Positions 45,312-53,593 of a DNA stretch of 64,000 nucleotides are shown here, in pieces. The position numbers and the translations under genes were made by a program. The number at the start of each line of letters is the position of its first letter. Within the stretch, counting starts at the first letter, position 1. The DNA comes from Streptomyces sp. DSM 15324 (GTDB taxonomy: Bacteria > Actinomycetota > Actinomycetes > Streptomycetales > Streptomycetaceae), in assembly GCF_001514285.1 (NCBI RefSeq), contig NZ_KQ949034.1, positions 43,845 to 107,844 of the forward strand, given 5' to 3'. Under the pieces are notes generated by a model, which saw only the letters and a program-made list of their open reading frames with translations, had not been told where the DNA came from and did no database searches.

Positions 45312-46901
45312 GTGACGGATGCGGAGGACCGCAAGCCGCAGTCGGACGAGGCGAGAGGGTCCTACGACCCCGAGGTGACCTCGGAGTTCGCCCTGCCGCA
45401 GGGGGTGGAGGTGCCGCCCGCCCCGGAGGCGGAGGGCTCGGCGTTCAGCCGGCCGAGCACGTACCGGGCGCGCGGTGCGCCGCCCGCGTTCACGCCCCCC
45501 GGCGGGATGCCGGTGGTGAGTCTCACCAAGGACGTGCCCTGGCAGGACCGGATGCGCACGATGCTGCGGATGCCGGTGGCGGAGCGGCCCGCGCCGGAGC
45601 CGGTCGGCAGGACGGAGGAGGGCGGTCCGGCCGTCCCGCGCGTGCTCGACCTGACGTTGCGCATCGGGGAGCTGCTGCTCGCGGGCGGGGAGGGCGCGGA
45701 GGACGTGGAGGCCGCGATGTTCGCGGTGTGCCGCTCCTACGGCCTGGACCGCTGCGAGCCGACCGTCACCTTCACGCTGCTGTCGATCTCGTACCAGCCC
45801 TCGCTGGTGGAGGATCCGGTCACGGCGTCCCGGACGGTGCGCCGCCGGGGCACCGACTACACCCGGCTGGCGGCCGTGTTCCGGCTCGTGGACGATCTGA
45901 GCGACCCGGAGACCCATGTCACCCTGGAGGAGGCCTACCGGCGGCTCGCGGCGATACGGCGCAACCGGCACCCGTATCCGACCTGGGTGCTGACCGGGGC
46001 GAGCGGGCTGCTCGCGGGGGCGGCGTCGGTGCTGGTCGGCGGTGACGCCGTGGTGTTCGTGGCGGCCCTGGTGGGCGCGATGCTGGGCGACCGGCTGGCG
46101 TGGCTGAGCGCGGGGCGCGGGCTGCCGGAGTTCTACCAGTTCCTGGTCGCCGCGATGCCGTCGGTCGCGATGGGCATCGTACTGACGCTGACGCACGTCG
46201 ACGTGAAGGCGTCCGCGGTCATCACGGGCGGCCTGTTCGCGCTGCTGCCGGGGCGGGCCCTGGTGGCGGGCGTCCAGGACGGGCTGACCGGCTTCTACAT
46301 CACCGCGGCGGCCCGCCTGCTGGAGGTCATGTACCTGTTCGTGGGGATCGTGGTCGGGGTGCTGGTGATGCTCTACGTGGGCGTCCAGCTCGGCGCCCGG
46401 CTCAACCCGGACGCCGTCCTGGGCGGCAGCGACCGGCCGCTGTGGCAGATCGGCTCCTCGATGCTGCTGTCGCTCACCTTCGCCGTCCTGCTCCAGCAGG
46501 AACGATCCACCGTGCCGGCCGTCACCCTGAACGGGGGTGTGGCCTGGTCCGTGTACGGCGCCCTGCACACCGGCGGGATCTCGCCCGTGGCCGCGACGGC
46601 CGTCGCGGCGGGCGTGGTCGGCCTGTTCGGGCAGCTCCTCGCGCGGTACCGGTTCGCCTCGGCGCTGCCGTACACCACCGCGGCGATCGGGCCCTTGCTG
46701 CCGGGGTCGGCCGTCTACTTCGGGCTGCTGGCCATCGCGCAGAACGAGGTGAACACGGGGCTCGCCTCCCTGACCAAGGCGGCGGCGCTGGCCATGGCGA
46801 TCGCCATCGGGGTGAACCTGGGGGCGGAGGTGTCGCGGCTGTTCCTGCGGATCGGCTCCGCGGAGAAACGCCGGGCCGCCAAGCGGACGCGGGGGTTCTA
46901 G
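45312..46901 (+). CDS. ThrE-family threonine/serine exporter
   Basis: Membrane protein of 529 residues with the ThrE layout: a cytoplasmic N-terminal region (about 1-230, the ThrE N-terminal domain containing RIGELLLAGGEGAEDVEAAM) and about ten hydrophobic segments, the second half being ThrE_2-like. Homologues export threonine and serine in Corynebacterium. GTG at 45312 has GGGAG nine bases upstream. The first 110 residues are Pro/Ala/Glu-rich and probably disordered. The stop overlaps the convergent DedA stop by 4 bp. Confidence 0.89.
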   Translation: MTDAEDRKPQSDEARGSYDPEVTSEFALPQGVEVPPAPEAEGSAFSRPSTYRARGAPPAFTPPGGMPVVSLTKDVPWQDRMRTMLRMPVAERPAPEPVGRTEEGGPAVPRVLDLTLRIGELLLAGGEGAEDVEAAMFAVCRSYGLDRCEPTVTFTLLSISYQPSLVEDPVTASRTVRRRGTDYTRLAAVFRLVDDLSDPETHVTLEEAYRRLAAIRRNRHPYPTWVLTGASGLLAGAASVLVGGDAVVFVAALVGAMLGDRLAWLSAGRGLPEFYQFLVAAMPSVAMGIVLTLTHVDVKASAVITGGLFALLPGRALVAGVQDGLTGFYITAAARLLEVMYLFVGIVVGVLVMLYVGVQLGARLNPDAVLGGSDRPLWQIGSSMLLSLTFAVLLQQERSTVPAVTLNGGVAWSVYGALHTGGISPVAATAVAAGVVGLFGQLLARYRFASALPYTTAAIGPLLPGSAVYFGLLAIAQNEVNTGLASLTKAAALAMAIAIGVNLGAEVSRLFLRIGSAEKRRAAKRTRGF

Positions 46902-47743
46902 TAGCCCTGGTTCTGGTTGTGCGGGTACTGCTGCTGGTACGGCTGCTGCCCGCCGCCGTAGTAGTCGCCGCCGTACGGCTGCTGCTGCTGGGCGTAGTAG
47001 TCGTTCTGCTGGGGCGGCTGGGGCTCGATGCGACGGAGCTGGGTCGTCGCGTCGTCCATGACCGGGTACGGGGGCTGCTGGGGCTGCTGCTGGGGCTGAG
47101 TCTGCTGCTGGGGCGGGTTCTTCTTGGCCTGGGAGCGGGCCCTCAGGAACTCGATGACGATCGGGACCACCGAGAGGAGGACGATCAGGATGAGCATCGC
47201 CTCGACGTTCCTCTTGACGAACTCGATGTTGCCGAGCCAGGAGCCGAGGAGGGTCACGCCCGCGCCCCACAGGACGCCGCCGATGATGTTGAAGATCAGG
47301 AACGAGCGGTACTTCATACCGCTGACACCGGCGATGATCGGCGTGAACGTCCGCACGATGGGCACGAAGCGGGCCAGGATCAGGGACTTCGGGCCGTGCT
47401 TCTCGAAGAACTCGTGCGCCTTGGTGACGTTCTCCTGCTTGAACAGGCGGGAGTCGGGGCGCCTGAAGAGGGACGGGCCCACCTTCTTGCCGAACATGTA
47501 GCCCGCCTGGTCGCCCAGGATCGCGGCGGCGCAGATCAGCGCGATGGCGCCCCACAGGGGGAAGTCGAGCTGGTCGGAGGTGATCAGCAGGCCGGCCGTG
47601 AACAGCAGCGAGTCACCCGGCAGGAAGAACCCGATGAGCAGGCCGGACTCCGCGAAGACGATGAGCAGCAGACCCCAGATGCCGAACGTGTCGAGCAGGT
47701 AGTCGGGGTCCAGCCAGCTCGGTCCGAGGGCAAGGGTCGTCAC
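46898..47743 (-). CDS. DedA-family membrane protein with Q/Y-rich tail
   Basis: DedA/SNARE-associated family protein of 281 residues. The core (1-205) has FAESGLLIGFFLPGDSLLFTAGLL, ALICAAAILGDQAGYMFGKK, ARFVPIVRTFTPIIAGVSGM and a final helix LILIVLLSVVPIVIEF. DedA proteins are lipid scramblase or flippase candidates needed for membrane homeostasis. The last 75 residues are a cytoplasmic tail rich in Gln, Pro and Tyr (for example TQPQQQPQQPPYP, YYAQQQQPYGGDYYGGG), prion-like in composition. GTG at 47743 follows AGGAG. Confidence 0.9.
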   Translation of the reverse strand: MTTLALGPSWLDPDYLLDTFGIWGLLLIVFAESGLLIGFFLPGDSLLFTAGLLITSDQLDFPLWGAIALICAAAILGDQAGYMFGKKVGPSLFRRPDSRLFKQENVTKAHEFFEKHGPKSLILARFVPIVRTFTPIIAGVSGMKYRSFLIFNIIGGVLWGAGVTLLGSWLGNIEFVKRNVEAMLILIVLLSVVPIVIEFLRARSQAKKNPPQQQTQPQQQPQQPPYPVMDDATTQLRRIEPQPPQQNDYYAQQQQPYGGDYYGGGQQPYQQQYPHNQNQGY

Positions 47744-47881
47744 GGTTCCGGGCTCCTGAGGGGTGAGGGCGGTCGGTGCGGCGGCGGGACCGCCCCAAAC
47801 TATCAACGCGGCGCCACAGGACCAGGTTCCCAGGGCTTGCCCCAGGATGCACTGTGCCCCTCCTCGGTCGAAGCTGTGCAC

Positions 47882-48247
47882 ATGGGCATCGATGATTTCG
47901 GCGGCGGCCAGGGGCCGGAGCCGGACGTACTGGTCGTCACCACCAACGATGTGCCCGGTTTCCGGGTGCAGGAGGTCCTCGGCGAGGTCTTCGGGCTGAC
48001 CGTGCGCTCCCGGCACATCGGCAGCCAGATCGGCGCAGGCCTGAAGTCCATGATCGGCGGTGAGCTCAAGGGGCTGACCAAGACGCTGGTGCAGACCCGC
48101 AACCAGGCGATGGACCGGCTCGTCGAGCAGGCACGCGCGCGGGGAGCCAACGCCGTGCTGATGTTCCGCTTCGACGTGACCGAGGCGGCGGACGTGGGCA
48201 CCGAGGTGTGCGCGTACGGGACCGCGGTGGTCCTGGCCCGGGACTGA
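47882..48247 (+). CDS. YbjQ/UPF0145 family protein
   Basis: Small protein of 121 residues with the family pattern VLVVTTNDVPGFRVQEVLGEV, GLTVRSRHIGSQIGAGLKS, GELKGLTKTLVQTRNQAMDR and ARARGANAVLMFRFDV. YbjQ proteins form ring-shaped oligomers; their function is unknown. It is divergent from the DedA gene across 138 bp and ends just before the convergent tipA-like gene. Confidence 0.9.
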   Translation: MGIDDFGGGQGPEPDVLVVTTNDVPGFRVQEVLGEVFGLTVRSRHIGSQIGAGLKSMIGGELKGLTKTLVQTRNQAMDRLVEQARARGANAVLMFRFDVTEAADVGTEVCAYGTAVVLARD

Positions 48248-48267
48248 GGCCCCGGGCCGGGCGGGCG

Positions 48268-49026
48268 TCAGCCCCGGCGGTCCGCGTTCGCCCGGATGGC
48301 CGCCTCCAGATGCTCGGCGAGGCCGGGCCGCACGGAGTCGTAGAACGCCTTGAAGCGCTCGTCGGAGACGTACATCTCCCCCAGGCCGCGGTGCATCTCG
48401 TACGGGCAGTCGAAGTACCAGGTGCCGATGTGGCGCCGGTGCTCCTCGGCCAGGTCCATGGCCGCCTCCCCGGTGGGCGGTTCCCCGGCGGCCATCAGGG
48501 CGGCGTACCGCTCGTTCCAGGCGTCGACCTCGGCCTGGATGCGTTTCCAGTCCTCCTTGGTGTAGCGGGCGGCGCGGCGCTGCGACTCGGCGTAGGTCTC
48601 GGTGCCGCCCCAGCGCGCCTCCGCCTCCTCGGCGTACTGCTCGGGGTCCTTGTCGCCGAAGACCTCGAACTTCTCCTCGGGTGTGAGGTCGATGCCCATC
48701 GTGCGTGCCTCCATGGCGTGTTCGACGGCCGCCGCCATCTTCTGGAGCTTCTCGATCCGGGCGGTCAGCAGGGCGTGCTGCCGGCGCAGATGCGCCCGCG
48801 GGTCCGCGGCCGGGTCGTCGAGCAGGGCGGCGACCTCTTCGAGCGGGAAGCCGAGCTCTCGGTAGAACAGGATCTGCTGGAGCCGGTCGAGGTCGGTGTC
48901 GTCGTAGCGCCGGTGGCCCGCGTGGCTGCGGCCGCCGGGCACGAGCAGGCCGATCTCGTCGTAGTGGTGCAGGGTGCGCACCGTGATGCCGGCGAATCCG
49001 GCCACCTGTCCCACGGAGTAGCTCAC
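48268..49026 (-). CDS. tipA: TipA-like MerR regulator with antibiotic-binding domain
   Basis: Protein of 252 residues, almost the 253 of Streptomyces lividans TipAL. The N-terminal MerR domain reads YSVGQVAGFAGITVRTLHHY and RRYDDTDLDRLQQI; a coiled coil (about 75-108) and the TipAS antibiotic-recognition domain follow. Met110 (MGIDLTPEEKFEVFG) lies exactly where TipAS is known to start independently in S. lividans. TipAL captures thiopeptides through Cys214; here residue 214 is Gly and the only nearby Cys is 207, so covalent capture may be lost. GTG at 49026 has AAGGAG and GGAGG upstream. It is preceded by its own MerR-type promoter. Confidence 0.93.
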   Translation of the reverse strand: MSYSVGQVAGFAGITVRTLHHYDEIGLLVPGGRSHAGHRRYDDTDLDRLQQILFYRELGFPLEEVAALLDDPAADPRAHLRRQHALLTARIEKLQKMAAAVEHAMEARTMGIDLTPEEKFEVFGDKDPEQYAEEAEARWGGTETYAESQRRAARYTKEDWKRIQAEVDAWNERYAALMAAGEPPTGEAAMDLAEEHRRHIGTWYFDCPYEMHRGLGEMYVSDERFKAFYDSVRPGLAEHLEAAIRANADRRG

Positions 49027-49063
49027 GTCCTCCGCTCCTTCCGTGTGCGTCCGTTCGGGTTCC

Positions 49064-49094
49064 ACGGTGGGCCCTCACGTCGGGTGAGGTGCAA
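49064..49094 (-). promoter_or_regulatory. tipA-type MerR-controlled promoter
   Basis: Read leftward: -35 TTGCAC (49094-49089), a 19-bp spacer, -10 CACCGT (49069-49064). The overlong spacer contains the inverted repeat CTCAC-CCGA-CGTGAG, the pattern of ptipA, which MerR proteins untwist when activated. The predicted start of transcription lies about 30 bp before the GTG. Confidence 0.85.
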
Positions 49095-49279
49095 GCCCGG
49101 GGCGCGGGGCCGGGCCGGCGTCCCGTCACAGGCTGTCACCCGCCCGGATGTCGTGCCCGTTTCGTCCGCTTATGGTGGGCCCGTGGGCCCGGGCCGCCGA
49201 GTGCCCGTCCGGGCGCCGCCCTCCGGTGCGGACGGAACTCCGGTCCGCCGCCACCCGTTCGCCCTTTCAGGAGGCCCCC

Positions 49280-50680
49280 ATGGCGTTGCACAAAGGTCCC
49301 GAGAAGCCCGACGAGCGCCCGCTGTCCCTGAACCCGTTCTACGGCGAGGCCAACCCGGTCAGCGGCATGACCGAGGCACCGCCCAAGCACCGGCTGCCCG
49401 ACAACCCGCTGGCGCCGATGGCCGCCTACGAGCTGGTGCACGACGAGCTGATGCTGGACGGCAACTCCCGGCTCAACCTGGCGACCTTCGTCACCACCTG
49501 GATGGAGCCGCAGGCCGGGGTGCTGATGGCGGAGTGCCGCGACAAGAACATGATCGACAAGGACGAGTACCCGCGCACCGCCGAGCTGGAGCGGCGCTGT
49601 GTGGCGATGCTCGCCGACCTGTGGAACGCGCCGGACCCGTCCACGGCCGTGGGCTGTTCGACAACCGGGTCCAGCGAGGCGTGCATGCTGGCCGGGATGG
49701 CGCTCAAGCGCCGCTGGAGCAAGCGCCATCCCGATTCCCGGGCCCGGCCCAACCTGGTGATGGGCGTCAACGTCCAGGTCTGCTGGGAGAAGTTCTGCAA
49801 CTACTGGGAGGTCGAGCCCCGGCTGATCCCCATGGAGGGCGAGCGCTACCACCTGGACCCGCAGGCCGCAGCCGACCGGTGCGACGAGAACACCATCGGG
49901 GTCGTCGGCATCCTGGGCTCCACCTTCGACGGGTCGTACGAGCCGATCGCCGAGCTGTGCGCGGCCCTGGACGCCCTCCAGGAGCGCACCGGCCTCGACG
50001 TCCCGGTCCATGTGGACGGCGCGTCCGGCGCGATGATCGCCCCCTTCCTCGACGAGGACCTGGTCTGGGACTTCCGCCTCCCGCGGGTGGCGTCGATCAA
50101 CACCTCCGGACACAAGTACGGGCTGGTCTACCCCGGCGTCGGCTGGGCGCTGTGGCGCGACAAGGAGGCGCTGCCCGAGGAACTGGTGTTCCGGGTCAAC
50201 TACCTGGGCGGCGACATGCCGACGTTCGCGCTGAACTTCTCCCGGCCCGGCGCCCAGGTGGTCGCCCAGTACTACACGCTGGTCCGGCTGGGCCGGGCGG
50301 GCTTCAGGACGGTGCAGCAGACCACCCGGGACGTGGCCCGCGGCATCGCCGACAGGGTGGAGGCCCTCGGTGACTTCCGGCTGCTCACCCGGGGCGACGA
50401 GCTGCCCGTCTTCGCCTTCACGACGGCGCCGGACGTCACCTCGTTCGACGTGTTCGACGTGTCGAGGCGGATGCGGGAGAGCGGCTGGCTGCTCCCGGCG
50501 TACACCTTCCCGCCCCACCGGGAGGACCTGTCCGTGCTGCGGGTGGTGTGCCGCAACGGCTTCTCCGAGGACCTCGCGGACCTGTTCGTGGACGACCTCA
50601 CCCGGCTCCTGCCGGAACTGCGCCGCCAGTCGGGCCCGCTGGAACGGGACAAGAACGCGGCAGCCGGCTTCCACCATTAG
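49280..50680 (+). CDS. gadB: glutamate decarboxylase
   Basis: PLP-dependent decarboxylase of 466 residues, the same length as E. coli GadB. It converts glutamate to GABA, consuming a proton. The cofactor lysine is in NTSGHKYGL, the Asp that pairs with the pyridine N is in VHVDGASGAM, and TTGSSEACMLAG binds the phosphate. AGGAGG precedes the ATG at 49280. The C-terminus ends GFHH, keeping a His near the end as in the pH-sensitive enzymes. No antiporter gene is adjacent. Confidence 0.95.
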   Translation: MALHKGPEKPDERPLSLNPFYGEANPVSGMTEAPPKHRLPDNPLAPMAAYELVHDELMLDGNSRLNLATFVTTWMEPQAGVLMAECRDKNMIDKDEYPRTAELERRCVAMLADLWNAPDPSTAVGCSTTGSSEACMLAGMALKRRWSKRHPDSRARPNLVMGVNVQVCWEKFCNYWEVEPRLIPMEGERYHLDPQAAADRCDENTIGVVGILGSTFDGSYEPIAELCAALDALQERTGLDVPVHVDGASGAMIAPFLDEDLVWDFRLPRVASINTSGHKYGLVYPGVGWALWRDKEALPEELVFRVNYLGGDMPTFALNFSRPGAQVVAQYYTLVRLGRAGFRTVQQTTRDVARGIADRVEALGDFRLLTRGDELPVFAFTTAPDVTSFDVFDVSRRMRESGWLLPAYTFPPHREDLSVLRVVCRNGFSEDLADLFVDDLTRLLPELRRQSGPLERDKNAAAGFHH

Positions 50681-50777
50681 AGCAGGGTCACGGCCTCGGC
50701 GCGGGGCGGGCCGCCGGCCGGGGAGGGGGCCGGCTCGTGCTCGCACGGCGCCGCATGAGAAGACGGATCGCCGACAT

Positions 50778-50804
50778 GGGGCCCGGGCTATCGGCCCGGG
50801 GCCC
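50778..50804. terminator. GC-rich hairpin between gadB and aldehyde dehydrogenase
   Basis: Imperfect stem GGGGCCCGGGC / GGCCCGGGGCCC with loop TATC (one bulge) between two convergent genes. Probably a bidirectional terminator. Confidence 0.5.
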
Positions 50805-50821
50805 GTGGGCCGGCACTCGGC

Positions 50822-52282
50822 TCAGAAGGGGAAGCGGCTGCGGCCGTGCTGCACCGAGATCCACTTGGTGGTGGTGAAGGACTCCAGGGTCGTCTCGCCG
50901 TTCAGGCGTCCGACGCCGGAGTGCTTCTCGCCGCCGAAGGGCACGATCGGCTCGTCGTGGATGGTGCCGTCGTTCACGTGGAACATGCCGCTGTCGACCT
51001 GCTTGGCGAAGGCGACGCCCCGCTCCGTGCTGCCGGTGTGAACCGCGCCGCTGAGGCCGTACGGGGTGTCGTTGACCAGGCGCAGCGCCTCCTCCTCGCC
51101 GTCGAAGGGGACGAGGAAGGCGACGGGGCCGAAGACCTCCTGCCGGAGCAGGGCGGAGTCGGCGGGCAGCCCGGTCAGGACGGACGGCCGGACGAGGTTG
51201 CCCTCGGCCGTGCCGTGCAGCAGGGCCGTCGCGCCCTCGGCGAGCGCCTGCTGGACGACCGAGGTGAGCGACTCCGCCTGCTGGGAGTTGATCACCGGGC
51301 CGATGACGGTCTCCGGGTCGCGGGGGTCGCCGACCTTGAGACCGCGCACCTTGGCGACGAACTTCTCGGTGAACTCGTCGGCGAGCGAACGGTCGACCAG
51401 GACGCGGTTGGCGGCCATGCAGACCTGGCCCTGGTGGACGTAACGGCTGAAGACGGCCGCGTCGACGGCGTAGTCGACGTCCGCGTCGTCGAGGACCACG
51501 ATCGCGCTGTTGCCGCCCAGTTCGAGGACGGAGCGCTTGAAGTGCGAGGCGCAGACGGTGGCCACGTGGCGGCCGACCTTGTCGGAGCCGGTGAAGGAGA
51601 TCACCCGCGGGACCGGGTGCTCCAGGAACGCGTCGCCGATCTCCGCGACGTCGGTGACGACGACGTTCAGCAGACCGGCGGGGAGCCCGGCGTCCTCGAA
51701 CAGCTTGGCGACCAGGGTGCCGCCGGCGATCGGGGTGTTCTGGTGCGGCTTGAGCACCACGGCGTTGCCGACCGCCAGGGCCGGGGCGACCGACTTCACG
51801 GACAGCAGGAACGGGAAGTTGAAGGGGCTGATCACGCCCACGACGCCGACCGGCACCCGGTAGAGGCGGTTCTCCTTGCCGTCGACCGGCGACGGGATGA
51901 TCCTGCCCTCGGGGCGCAGCACCAGAGTGACCGATTCCCGCAGGAACTCCTTGACGAGGTGGAGTTCGAAGGCGGCCTTCAGCCGGGTGCCGCCCAGCTC
52001 GGCGATGATGACGTCGGCGATCTCCTGCTCGCGCTCCTCGACCAGGCGCAGCGCCTTCTCGAATATCGCGCGGCGGGCGTAGGCGTTGGTCTCGGCCCAC
52101 TCCTTCTGGGCGCGGGCGGCGGCGCGGTAGGCCTCGTCGATCTCGTCGACGGTGGCGATGGTGATCGAGGCGAGCTTCTCGCCGTCGTAGGGGTTGAAGT
52201 CGATGATGTCCCAGGACCCCGTCCCCGGACGCCACTTACCGTCGATGTACTGCTGCGCCAGGTCCGTGAAGTAGGACGACAT
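50822..52282 (-). CDS. aldehyde dehydrogenase (benzaldehyde/vanillin dehydrogenase-like)
   Basis: NAD(P)-dependent aldehyde dehydrogenase of 486 residues. The catalytic Cys is in GQVCMAANR, the general base Glu in LELGGNSA, the oxyanion Asn in SPFNFPF, and the cofactor loop is FTGSDKVGRH. GPVAFLVPF and PFGGEKHSGVGR are as in the family. The sequence looks closest to aromatic aldehyde dehydrogenases, but substrate cannot be settled by reading. ATG at 52282 (MSSYFTDLAQQYIDG) is preferred to one four codons upstream. A Crp-like palindrome lies 21 bp before the start. Confidence 0.91.
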   Translation of the reverse strand: MSSYFTDLAQQYIDGKWRPGTGSWDIIDFNPYDGEKLASITIATVDEIDEAYRAAARAQKEWAETNAYARRAIFEKALRLVEEREQEIADVIIAELGGTRLKAAFELHLVKEFLRESVTLVLRPEGRIIPSPVDGKENRLYRVPVGVVGVISPFNFPFLLSVKSVAPALAVGNAVVLKPHQNTPIAGGTLVAKLFEDAGLPAGLLNVVVTDVAEIGDAFLEHPVPRVISFTGSDKVGRHVATVCASHFKRSVLELGGNSAIVVLDDADVDYAVDAAVFSRYVHQGQVCMAANRVLVDRSLADEFTEKFVAKVRGLKVGDPRDPETVIGPVINSQQAESLTSVVQQALAEGATALLHGTAEGNLVRPSVLTGLPADSALLRQEVFGPVAFLVPFDGEEEALRLVNDTPYGLSGAVHTGSTERGVAFAKQVDSGMFHVNDGTIHDEPIVPFGGEKHSGVGRLNGETTLESFTTTKWISVQHGRSRFPF

Positions 52283-52302
52283 GTGATCCCTCAATCCCCT
52301 GC

Positions 52303-52318
52303 TGTGATCGACGTCACG
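52303..52318 (-). promoter_or_regulatory. Crp-like binding site upstream of aldehyde dehydrogenase
   Basis: TGTGATCGACGTCACG matches the TGTGA-N6-TCACA pattern of Crp-family sites with one mismatch. It lies 21 bp before the dehydrogenase ATG; a second GATCAC a few bases further extends a dyad. At this distance it could overlap the transcription start and repress. Confidence 0.5.
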
Positions 52319-52414
52319 ATCTGATCACGCGTCATCGTACGTGTGTTTCAAGGGGGTTGGGTCCTTCCCCGAATTCCCGGGGGGAAACCCTCGGGAACCG
52401 GCCAGGCGAGCCGC

Positions 52415-53275
52415 CTACGACAGCTGGATCAGGCCACGCAGCAGGTCCCGGCTCTCGTCGGGTCCGGGGCTGTCCTGCTGGAGCTCCTTCAGCGCGTGCT
52501 CGTACTGGGCGACGTCCTCGTGCTTGTCGAGGTAGAGGGCGCTGGTGAGCTGCTCCAGGTAGACGACCTCCTTCAGGTCGGACTCCGGGAAGCCGAGGAT
52601 GGTGAAGGAGCCGGACTCGCCGGAGTGCCCGCCGAAGCTGAACGGCATGATCTGGAGCCGTACGTTGGGCCGCTCGGAGATCTCGATCAGGTGCTGGAGC
52701 TGGCCACGCATCACCTCGCGGTCGCCGTAGGGCCGGCGCAGGGCGGCCTCGTCGAGGACGATGTGCAGGTCGGGCGCGTTCTCGGCGACGAGGTACTTCT
52801 GCCGTTCCAGGCGCAGCGCCACGCGCCGGTCGATGTCGGCGGCGCTCGCGCCCCTCATTCCCCGGGACACGACGGCGTGGGCGTAGGCCTCGGTCTGGAG
52901 CAGACCGTGCACGAACTGCACCTCGTAGACGCGGATCAGCGAGGCCGCGCCCTCCAGGCCGACGTAGGTGGGGAACCAGTTGGGCAGGACGTCCGAGTAA
53001 CTGTGCCACCAGCCGGCCACATTGGCCTCGCGGGCGAGTCCGACGAGAGCCTGGCGCTCCATGTCGTCCGTGATGCCGTACAGCGTCAACAGGTCCTCGA
53101 CGTCGCGGGTCTTGAAGCTCACCCGGCCCAGTTCCATCCGGCTGATCTTCGATTCCGACGCCCGGATGTGGTAACCCGCCGCTTCCCGCGTGATGCCGCG
53201 CGCCTCACGCAGTCGCCGTAGTTGCGAGCCGAGCAGCATCCGCCGCACCACCGATCCGGGCTCTCCCGCGCTCAC
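52415..53275 (-). CDS. XRE-family regulator with DUF5753 domain (WhiJ-like)
   Basis: Protein of 286 residues. The N-terminal helix-turn-helix is LGSQLRRLREARGITREAAGYHIRASESKISRMELGR; the rest is the DUF5753 domain (YEVQFVHGLLQTEAYAHAV, RQKYLVAENAPDLHIVLDEAALRRP, LQIMPFSFGGHSGESGSFTIL). Streptomyces carries dozens of such genes, typically with a DUF397 partner and an anti-sigma-like ATPase, both present here on the right; the whiJ and abaA loci controlling development are the studied examples. The GTG at 53275 follows GGGGAGG. Confidence 0.92.
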   Translation of the reverse strand: MSAGEPGSVVRRMLLGSQLRRLREARGITREAAGYHIRASESKISRMELGRVSFKTRDVEDLLTLYGITDDMERQALVGLAREANVAGWWHSYSDVLPNWFPTYVGLEGAASLIRVYEVQFVHGLLQTEAYAHAVVSRGMRGASAADIDRRVALRLERQKYLVAENAPDLHIVLDEAALRRPYGDREVMRGQLQHLIEISERPNVRLQIMPFSFGGHSGESGSFTILGFPESDLKEVVYLEQLTSALYLDKHEDVAQYEHALKELQQDSPGPDESRDLLRGLIQLS

Positions 53276-53593
53276 GTTCGCCAGCCTCCCCTACGGTCCT
53301 CTGCGCCCGCAGTCTGCCACTAAAACACTTCGAGCAGTACTCGTCCGATTACAGAGATGGAAAGAAGCCAAAGGATACGCACAGAGCTACGCAAGGGAGG
53401 GGTGAGGAAAAAGCACGGGAACGGGCCCCGGACGACGAGAAGATGGCGGAAAAAATGGCCAAGAAGCGGTACGGGCGGGTCCATTTCGGTCACGTGCACG
53501 TGCATCTGCCCTTGCATCCGCCGTGCGCATCCGAAAACATGGTCCCGCGCCACCGCTGCATCGCAACGACCGCGAATCCGGGGAGTGCCTCGC
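53276..53593. promoter_or_regulatory. divergent intergenic region with hexamer-phased TGC array
   Basis: This 318-bp gap separates the XRE gene from the anti-sigma-like gene. It is locally AT-richer around 53320-53400. At 53495-53518 four hexamers start with TGC (TGCACG, TGCATC, TGCCCT, TGCATC); the 17-bp stretch CGTGCACGTGCATCTGC (53493-53509) is repeated in inverse orientation at 54537-54553, upstream of the DUF397 gene. No convincing gene lies here. Confidence 0.6.

Noticed and set aside
53480..53530. Small Cys-x-Cys peptides encoded across the TGC hexamer arrays
   Set aside because: No ribosome site or conserved start; the pattern is explained by the DNA hexamer phase.
53357..53593. In-frame upstream extension of the anti-sigma-like ATPase
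   Set aside because: It would add 79 basic and Cys-rich residues without family resemblance; a good ribosome site lies at the 53594 start.
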